5,175 nt of DNA from Candidatus Hebobacteria bacterium (GTDB taxonomy: Bacteria; Armatimonadota; Hebobacteria; Hebobacterales; Hebobacteraceae). The notes under the pieces were generated by a model, which made no database searches, was not told the DNA's origin, and saw nothing but the letters and a program-made list of their open reading frames with translations. The stretch spans positions 1 through 5,175 of the forward strand of contig JALGTT010000273.1 of the NCBI GenBank assembly GCA_029821235.1, given 5' to 3'. A program made the translations under genes and the position numbers. This document shows positions 1 to 4,341 of this stretch, piece after piece (position 1 is the first letter of the stretch; every line of letters begins with the position of its first letter).

Positions 1-357
1 CTTCGCCGCCTCCCATAAGTGCTCGGTGAGATGATACCAGTCAAGGATCTGGGTGGCGTGAGGGAAGAGACAGGAGGCTATCTCCCACACCCAGGAGGCG
101 CCATCCCCCACCACCGCCTCCTCCAACTGCCCGCTGTATCCCCTCTCCCAGCCCAGCCACCGGTCCGCAATAAACTCCCCTCTCCCACACTCCGCACACC
201 GATAGTAGCGCCGACAAATCCTGATCTCCCCCACCAGACATACCACCGTCTTCCATCTCCGGCTGTGGCAGCGCATCCTCTTCCCGCAACAGCGGAGCCT
301 GCCTTCCCGCTCCCTGCTTGCCATCACCTTCGCCCCCACCCGCTGCCGCCACTCCAT
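1..357 (-). pseudogene. ISKra4-like transposase remnant, internally deleted and cut by the window edge
   Basis: Read on the minus strand, this frame is open from position 408 down to position 1 and continues off the left edge. The chosen ATG is at 357-355, with GGAG nine bases upstream; an in-frame stop lies at 411-409. The N-terminal part has a cysteine-rich segment: CCGKRMRCH, then GEIRICRRYYRCAECGRGEF with a clear CxxC, then LGWERGYSGQLEE. It passes directly into VGDGASWVWEIA and QILDWYHLTEHLWEAAK. These two blocks resemble the zinc-binding N-terminal region and the catalytic GDGAxWIW...DWYHxxEHLW region of ISKra4-family transposases. In complete members, as I recall, they are separated by well over 100 residues that include the first catalytic aspartate. 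Here they join in one frame with no gap, so the protein is inferred to be inactive. The first expected CxxC also looks incomplete. Family assignment rests on remembered motifs. No terminal inverted repeats were identified. Confidence 0.68.
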
Positions 358-451
358 CACCCCCCGCTCCAGATCATCCCCTCCCCTCGCCCCTTTGCTC
401 CCTTCCTGTCACCTATGTATGGTAACTCTAGACCGGCAGTGTTCCTCGCCG

Positions 452-481
452 TTGACACCCCCCCGAGCGCCGTGCTAAACT
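452..481 (+). promoter_or_regulatory. Sigma70-type promoter with extended -10, upstream of the response regulator
   Basis: A perfect TTGACA -35 box lies at 452-457 and TAAACT (four of six matches to TATAAT) at 476-481, with an 18-bp spacer. TGC at 473-475 directly precedes the -10 box, giving an extended -10 (TGn). Transcription would begin near 488, leaving an untranslated leader of roughly 70 bases before the ATG at 560. This is the best promoter seen for the rightward genes. No operator or repeat was found next to it. Confidence 0.55.
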
Positions 482-559
482 TTGCCCAACCCGTAGCAGA
501 CGAAGCGCGAATCCTGTCGGTGGGCAAGTTGGGGCCCGCGACGGTCGAAAGGTGCTGAC

Positions 560-970
560 ATGGCCAGCAAGAAGATCCTGGCGGTGGATGACGAGCGTCA
601 TATCGTCCGCCTAATCCAAGTCAATCTGGAGCGAGCCGGCTATCAGGTGGCCACTGCCTTCGACGGCCCGGAGGCTCTCAGGAAAGTGGAGGCGGAGAAG
701 CCCGACCTGGTGGTCCTGGACGTGATGATGCCCAAGATGGACGGCTTCGAGGTGCTCAAGCGCCTCCAGGCGAATCCGGAGACCCGCGACATTCCGGTGA
801 TCATGCTGACCGCAAAGGCACAGGACGCGGACGTCTTCCGGGGGTGGGCCTCCGGAGTCAGCGCCTATCTCACCAAGCCGTTCAACCCCCTGGAGCTGCT
901 CACTTTCGTCAAGCGCATCTTCAGCGGCTACGACGAGTACGAGGGCGGCGAGAAGACCTGGGAACTGTAG
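560..970 (+). CDS. Single-domain response regulator (CheY/REC type)
   Basis: This 136-residue protein is a lone receiver domain with no DNA-binding or enzymatic output domain. The receiver residues are all present: the acidic pair D10-D11 for Mg2+, the phosphoacceptor D54 in LVVLDVMMPKMDG, T84 in IMLTA, and K106 in YLTKPF. The domain fills residues 4-121, and the tail (about 122-136) is short, charged and acidic. It should be phosphorylated by a histidine kinase encoded elsewhere and act through protein-protein contact, since no kinase is in the window. The start is supported by GAAAGGTG ending five bases before the ATG and by the promoter at 452-481. It is followed after 20 bp by the small membrane protein gene, so the two are probably co-transcribed. 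The family call is secure. The pathway it controls is unknown. Confidence 0.95.
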   Translation: MASKKILAVDDERHIVRLIQVNLERAGYQVATAFDGPEALRKVEAEKPDLVVLDVMMPKMDGFEVLKRLQANPETRDIPVIMLTAKAQDADVFRGWASGVSAYLTKPFNPLELLTFVKRIFSGYDEYEGGEKTWEL

Positions 971-990
971 ATCGGCCCGGTCACGACGAC

Positions 991-1191
991 ATGAGCAAAT
1001 CCAACGGCGAGGGCAGACAGTACCTCTGGATGGCGGTTGCGGCCGGCGCCGCGGCGGCCACCGCCGCGCTGGTGTGGATGATGTGGCAGCGCAGCCCGAC
1101 GCAGCGCACCGAACGCCTGCTGCGCCGGTGCCAGAGGCGCATCACAGATATTGAGGAATCGCTCGGCCGGACAGAACCCGGGCCAACCTGA
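991..1191 (+). CDS. Small single-pass membrane protein of unknown function
   Basis: This 66-residue protein starts at ATG 991, 20 bp after the response regulator; no strong Shine-Dalgarno sequence is visible. It has a polar N-terminus (about residues 1-10) and one hydrophobic Ala-rich membrane segment (about 11-31, LWMAVAAGAAAATAALVWMM). A basic, amphipathic tail follows (about 33-60, with RTERLLRRCQRRITDIEESL) and could form a short helix or coiled coil. The layout resembles YtxH-like small envelope proteins, but there is no diagnostic motif. The same frame is open further upstream inside the response regulator gene, but that part has no coding support. The hydrophobic segment, the close spacing and the shared strand favour a real gene. 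It might localise or partner the receiver, which is inference only. Function unknown. Confidence 0.6.
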   Translation: MSKSNGEGRQYLWMAVAAGAAAATAALVWMMWQRSPTQRTERLLRRCQRRITDIEESLGRTEPGPT

Positions 1192-1198
1192 GCCCTCC

Positions 1199-1215
1199 CC
1201 GGGCGGCGCGCCCGG
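1199..1215 (+). other. Perfect GC stem-loop between the small membrane gene and moaA
   Basis: CCGGGCG at 1199-1205 pairs perfectly with CGCCCGG at 1209-1215 around a three-base loop (GCG). It lies in the 64-bp gap before moaA. A short T run (TTTT, 1230-1233) follows, but it begins 15 bases after the stem, so this is not a classic intrinsic terminator. It could act as a weak terminator, an attenuator or an RNA-stability hairpin. It could also be a chance result of high GC content. Confidence 0.35.
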
Positions 1216-1245
1216 CCAGCCAGGACCGCTTTTCCCAGGCTCCAC

Positions 1246-1249
1246 GGAG
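1246..1249 (+). promoter_or_regulatory. Ribosome binding site that sets the moaA start
   Basis: GGAG lies six bases before ATG 1256. It supports that start over the in-frame ATG at 1151, which would add 35 low-complexity residues overlapping the preceding small gene. Confidence 0.6.
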
Positions 1250-1255
1250 TACGCC

Positions 1256-2236
1256 ATGAGCCATTTCCGTGTGCCAGTTGACCGGCACGGCCGCCGCATC
1301 GAATACCTGAGGATCTCCCTCACGGAGCGATGCAACCTCCGGTGTGTGTATTGCCGGCCCGCGGGCGGGGGAGAGGAAGCGGACCGAGATTTCCTCAGCG
1401 CGGAGGATGCCGTCAATGTGGCGCGGGCGGCGCTCTCCGTGGGCATCACGCGCATCCGCCTCACCGGGGGCGAGCCTCTGCTCAGGGATGACCTGGAGCA
1501 GATCGTGTCGGCGGTGGCCGCTCTGCCGGGCCTCGACGACCTTTCTCTCACCACCAATGCCCAGGGCCTCGCCCAGCGCGCGGCCCCCCTCGCGTCGGCG
1601 GGACTGCACCGCGTGAACGTCAGCCTCGATTCGCTGGTCCCCGACACCTACGCGGCGCTCACCGGAGGAGGGGATCTCGCCCACAGCCTGGCGGGGGTGG
1701 AGGCGGCGCTCCGCGCCGGCCTGAGTCCGGTCAAGGTGAATGTGGTGATGGCCGGCCGGCGGCTGCTGGAGCCGACAGAGTTGCGGCCCTTTGCCGACTG
1801 GGTGATGGCCGAGCCGGTCCACGTGCGCTTCATCGAGGTGATGCCGGGGTGTGGCGACACCGCGTGTCTGCCGGCCGAGGAGGTGGTGGCGCGGCTGCGG
1901 GAATGGTACGACCTGAAGCCGACGGCCGGTCCCGGCGGGGGCGGGCCGGCGAAGTACTTCCGGCTCGCCGGGTCGGCGGGGACGGTCGGGTTCATCACCC
2001 CCATCTCCGCTCCCTTCTGCGCTCACTGCAACCGCCTGCGGGTGAATGCCCGGGGTGAACTGATGCCCTGTCTCTTCTCCCGGCGGAGGCTGGACCTCAG
2101 AACCGCTTTGAAGGCCGCCGACCCGGTGTCCTCGCTGGCCGCCGCGCTGCTGCGCGCGGCCGAGGAGAAGCCGGCGCGGTATGGGGAGGAGCCGGGTCCG
2201 CTCGAACTTCGCGCCATGCACGCGATCGGCGGATAG
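1256..2236 (+). CDS. moaA: GTP 3',8-cyclase MoaA (molybdenum cofactor biosynthesis, radical SAM)
   Basis: MoaA catalyses the first step of molybdopterin synthesis, turning GTP into 3',8-cyclo-7,8-dihydro-GTP, which MoaC then converts to cyclic pyranopterin monophosphate. The product here is 326 residues, a normal length. The N-terminus reads VDRHGRRIEYLRISLTERCN, and the AdoMet [4Fe-4S] cluster motif CX3CX2C is C26, C30, C33. The AdoMet-binding LTGGEPLLR is at 69-77. The second, substrate-binding cluster motif CX2CX13C is C255, C258, C272. R19, R260 and R262 align by spacing with the arginines that contact GTP in the Staphylococcus aureus enzyme. The protein ends in IGG; a C-terminal Gly-Gly is a MoaA hallmark needed for activity. 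Every key element is present, so it should be functional. No other Moco gene is visible. The neighbours (receiver, small membrane protein, transporter) give no obvious functional link, and the transporter starts 17 bp downstream. Confidence 0.95.
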   Translation: MSHFRVPVDRHGRRIEYLRISLTERCNLRCVYCRPAGGGEEADRDFLSAEDAVNVARAALSVGITRIRLTGGEPLLRDDLEQIVSAVAALPGLDDLSLTTNAQGLAQRAAPLASAGLHRVNVSLDSLVPDTYAALTGGGDLAHSLAGVEAALRAGLSPVKVNVVMAGRRLLEPTELRPFADWVMAEPVHVRFIEVMPGCGDTACLPAEEVVARLREWYDLKPTAGPGGGGPAKYFRLAGSAGTVGFITPISAPFCAHCNRLRVNARGELMPCLFSRRRLDLRTALKAADPVSSLAAALLRAAEEKPARYGEEPGPLELRAMHAIGG

Positions 2237-2253
2237 GGCTGGGGCCGCGCAGT

Positions 2254-2934
2254 ATGGCGAACTCCGGGAACCGACATACCCCCTGGAACTTCGCTGTCAT
2301 CGTGCTGGACGCCAGCGCGTTCATGGCCGGCTTCGCCTTCGTGGACGTGGTGGCGGTGCTGCCGGTCCTGCTCAGCAACCTGACCGACTCCAAGGTGCTC
2401 ATCGGGCTCATGCTGGCCCTTCAGAGGGCCGGGTGGTTGCTTCCCCAACTCCTCGCCACCAGTTTCGTGCTCCATCGCCCCCGCAAGAAGCCGTTCTTCT
2501 TCTACCCGTGCCTCATCAGCCGGCTGCCCTTCCTGCTGCTCGCCGCCGCCTTCCTCAGCCCATGGGGAGCAGCGCATCCCACCGTCCTGCTGTGGATGCT
2601 GGTGGGGATCTTCGGCCTGTTCTTCTTCGGCGACGGCCTGAGCGGCGTGCCCTGGCACGACACCATTGCCCGCACCATCCCCTCCCGGATGCGCGGTCGG
2701 TTCTTCGGGAGCATGCAACTTCTCAGCGGGCTGCTGACCGCGGGAGTGGGCGTATTGGTGAGGAAGGTCCTGGCGGACCCGAGTCTCGCCTTTCCCTTCA
2801 ACTACGGCCGTCTCATGGTCGGGCTCTGTGTGGGGATGGCGCTCTCGACTCTCTTCCTGGGCCTGATTCGGGAGCCGGTCAGCACCTCGCTGCCGCGGCC
2901 CTGGTCGCGCTCTCGACTCTCTTCCTGGGCCTGA
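2254..2934 (+). CDS. N-terminal half of the MFS transporter as literally encoded
   Basis: Translated without correction, the first frame gives 226 residues. About 218 are genuine MFS sequence (six predicted membrane segments plus the start of the central cytoplasmic loop). These are followed by an out-of-frame tail (RSRLSSWA) read from the second copy of the 68-bp repeat, ending at TGA 2932-2934. An isolated six-helix half is not expected to transport. Confidence 0.6.
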   Translation: MANSGNRHTPWNFAVIVLDASAFMAGFAFVDVVAVLPVLLSNLTDSKVLIGLMLALQRAGWLLPQLLATSFVLHRPRKKPFFFYPCLISRLPFLLLAAAFLSPWGAAHPTVLLWMLVGIFGLFFFGDGLSGVPWHDTIARTIPSRMRGRFFGSMQLLSGLLTAGVGVLVRKVLADPSLAFPFNYGRLMVGLCVGMALSTLFLGLIREPVSTSLPRPWSRSRLSSWA

Positions 2935-2974
2935 TTCGGGAGCCGGTCAGCACCTCGCTGCCGCGGCCCTGGTC
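2839..2974 (+). repeat. Exact 68-bp tandem duplication inside the MFS gene
   Basis: Bases 2839-2906 and 2907-2974 are identical and adjacent, beginning GCGCTCTCGACT and ending CCCTGGTC. The match does not extend beyond the unit on either side (2838 G versus 2906 C; 2907 G versus 2975 C). The unit encodes the end of TM6 and the start of the central loop. Since 68 is not divisible by three, the second copy shifts the frame and leads to the stop at 2932-2934. Confidence 0.97.
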
Positions 2975-3055
2975 CCTGGGGCAGATCATCCGCTCCATTC
3001 CGCGCATGCTGCGAAAGCACCCGCAGCTGCGCCAGGTGATCATCGTCCAGAACTT

Positions 3056-3664
3056 GTGCGGAATGGCCGCCCTTTCCATGCCGTTCTACGCGGTCTATGG
3101 CAAGGAAGTGCTGGGGCTCCCCGCCTCCGCCGCCGGGATCTTCATCCTGGCGTGCTGGGGCTCCCCGCCTCCGCCGCCGGGATCTTCATCCTGGCGCAGA
3201 CGGTGGGCTCGACCGGGGTCAGCCTGATCTGGGCCTACATCAACGACCGTTACAGTTGTCGTCTGGTGATCCGCGCAGTATCGTGGCTGGTGCTGGCGGC
3301 GCCGGCAGCGGCGCTCCTGCTGCCTCTGGCGATGCGGGCGCTGCACCTTCCCGCAGGCATGAACTACCTGTACGCAGTAGTCTTTCTCATCATGGGGGCC
3401 ACCTGGGGAGGGGCCTGGATGGGATTCACCAACTATGTGATGGAACTGGCGCAGGATGAGATCAGGCCGCTCTTTCTCGGCCTCCAATCCACCCTGTCCG
3501 CGCCGACCGTGGTGATGCCTCTGCTCGGTGGTTGGCTGCTCTCGGCCATCCCGGGGGCTCCCTACCAGGTGCTGTTCGGGATCACCGCGTTGGCCGGGCT
3601 GGTGAGCGTGGCGGCCGCCAGGCGGCTGGCCGAGCCGCGGCCGTCCGAGGAGCAGTATCTGTGA
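3056..3664 (+). CDS. C-terminal part of the MFS transporter as literally encoded
   Basis: A formal frame opens at GTG 3056. Its first 32 residues (to 3151) are out of frame relative to the transporter and are not real MFS sequence. From 3152 (VLGLPASAAG) it gives the genuine C-terminal region, about five membrane segments corresponding to TM8-TM12. TM7 is encoded in a different frame (2975-3107). A stand-alone product from here is unlikely; the segment belongs to the broken gene at 2254-3664. Confidence 0.4.
   Translation: MRNGRPFHAVLRGLWQGSAGAPRLRRRDLHPGVLGLPASAAGIFILAQTVGSTGVSLIWAYINDRYSCRLVIRAVSWLVLAAPAAALLLPLAMRALHLPAGMNYLYAVVFLIMGATWGGAWMGFTNYVMELAQDEIRPLFLGLQSTLSAPTVVMPLLGGWLLSAIPGAPYQVLFGITALAGLVSVAAARRLAEPRPSEEQYL
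3108..3195 (+). repeat. Exact 44-bp tandem duplication inside the MFS gene
   Basis: Bases 3108-3151 and 3152-3195 are identical and adjacent, beginning GTGCTGGGGCTCC and ending CATCCTGGC. One further base matches past the second copy (3152 G versus 3196 G), then they differ. The unit covers the TM7-TM8 loop and the start of TM8 (VLGLPASAAGIFIL). Its length is not divisible by three, so it causes a second frameshift. Confidence 0.97.
3647..3652 (+). promoter_or_regulatory. Ribosome binding site for the plsC GTG start
   Basis: GAGGAG lies eight bases before GTG 3661, within the last codons of the transporter gene. It selects GTG 3661 over the in-frame ATG at 3532, which would lie deep inside the transporter coding sequence. 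Confidence 0.6.
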
Positions 3665-4341
3665 CGCGAGAGGATGACGGGAAGCAGGCGGACTCTGGAC
3701 GGGCGGCCGCGGAACGGGCGGCTCCGCTCTATCTCCTCGGCCGCGCCATCTTCCGTGCCTTCTTCCGCCTGATCAACCGCTGGGAGGTGAGCGGGAGGGA
3801 GCACGTGCCCGCGCACGGGGGGGTCCTCCTGATCGCCAACCACACGAGTTACGCAGATCCTCCCATCGTCGGCTCCGCATGTCCGCGGCCGGTGTACTTC
3901 ATGGCCAAGGCCGAACTGTTCGACATCCCCGTGCTCGGCTTTCTCATCCGCCGCACCCACGCCTTCCCGGTGAAGCGCGGGGCCGCGGACACCAGCGCGC
4001 TGCGCCGCGGAATCCGCCTCCTCAAAGAGGGAAAAGTGCTGCTCGTGTTTCCAGAGGGGACCCGCAGCCCGGACGGCAGGCTGCTGCCCCTGGAGACGGG
4101 GGCGGCCTTCGTGGCCCTCTCCTCGGGAGCGCAGGTGGTGCCCGTCGGGGTGGACGGGGCGGACCGGGTGCTGCCCCCCCACAGTCCGCTGGTGCGGCCG
4201 GCGAAGTTGCGGGTGCGAATCGGCCCGCCGGTCGGACTGGACGACCTGCGCGGCGGGAAAGTCACCCGGGAGGCGATGCGCCTCGCCACCGAGCGCATGG
4301 AAAAGGCGCTGAAGGAGCTGCTCCCCGAGGAGAGGCGCTGA
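3661..4341 (+). CDS. plsC: 1-acyl-sn-glycerol-3-phosphate acyltransferase (PlsC/LPLAT family)
   Basis: PlsC-type enzymes move an acyl chain to the free hydroxyl of lysophosphatidic acid or a similar lysophospholipid at the inner face of the membrane, giving phosphatidic acid. This 226-residue protein has the four family motifs in order: catalytic HX4D (H61-D66 in ANHTSYADP), FPVKRGAAD (102-110), the phosphate-binding FPEGTRSPDG (130-139), and VVPVGV (159-164). The hydrophobic stretch LYLLGRAIFRAFFRLI (about 23-38) is probably the membrane-docking helix; there is no clear transmembrane span. The GTG start shares GTGA with the transporter stop, which suggests translational coupling. If the transporter is truly broken, ribosomes would stop at 2934 and that coupling would be lost. 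Substrate specificity within the family is uncertain, so the symbol is by family only. A minus-strand frame from the right runs antisense across its 3' part. Confidence 0.9.
   Translation: MTREDDGKQADSGRAAAERAAPLYLLGRAIFRAFFRLINRWEVSGREHVPAHGGVLLIANHTSYADPPIVGSACPRPVYFMAKAELFDIPVLGFLIRRTHAFPVKRGAADTSALRRGIRLLKEGKVLLVFPEGTRSPDGRLLPLETGAAFVALSSGAQVVPVGVDGADRVLPPHSPLVRPAKLRVRIGPPVGLDDLRGGKVTREAMRLATERMEKALKELLPEERR

Larger units (their letters stand above)
2254..3664 (+). pseudogene. MFS transporter, frame broken by two tandem duplications
   Basis: Three successive frames together encode one Major Facilitator Superfamily protein. From ATG 2254 the first frame covers TM1-TM6. A 68-bp duplication (2839-2974) shifts to a second frame for 2975-3107 (SLGQIIRSIPRML...YGKEV). 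A 44-bp duplication (3108-3195) shifts to a third frame that runs to TGA 3662-3664. Deleting one copy of each (112 bp) leaves 433 codons including the stop, a 432-residue protein with about 12 hydrophobic segments. Both junctions then read naturally (LGLIREPVSTSLPRPWSLGQ and LGLPASAAGIFILAQTVG). The segment IPSRMRGRFFG after TM4 is typical of MFS loops. The substrate cannot be told from sequence. The gene lies 17 bp after moaA with no clear Shine-Dalgarno, and its stop overlaps the plsC start. As written, the gene is non-functional; an assembly error is the likeliest cause. Confidence 0.88.

Noticed and set aside
19..558. Plus-strand open frame of 179 codons covering the left region
   Set aside because: It is proline- and histidine-rich, matches no known pattern, and lies antisense to the transposase remnant. 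The frame also spans the promoter region. It is a shadow of GC-rich antisense sequence.
1192..1255. Moco-sensing riboswitch upstream of moaA
   Set aside because: Only 64 bases are available and only one simple hairpin is seen, too short and simple for the known Moco RNA motif.
1142..2221. Long minus-strand open frame antisense to moaA
   Set aside because: The plus strand holds a complete MoaA with all motifs. The antisense translation is rich in Arg, Gly and His with no domain, as expected from high GC content.
2839..3195. CRISPR-like or programmed phase-variation repeats
   Set aside because: There are only two copies of each unit, with no spacers, different unit lengths and no short simple-sequence tract. 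Two separate tandem duplications explain the pattern.
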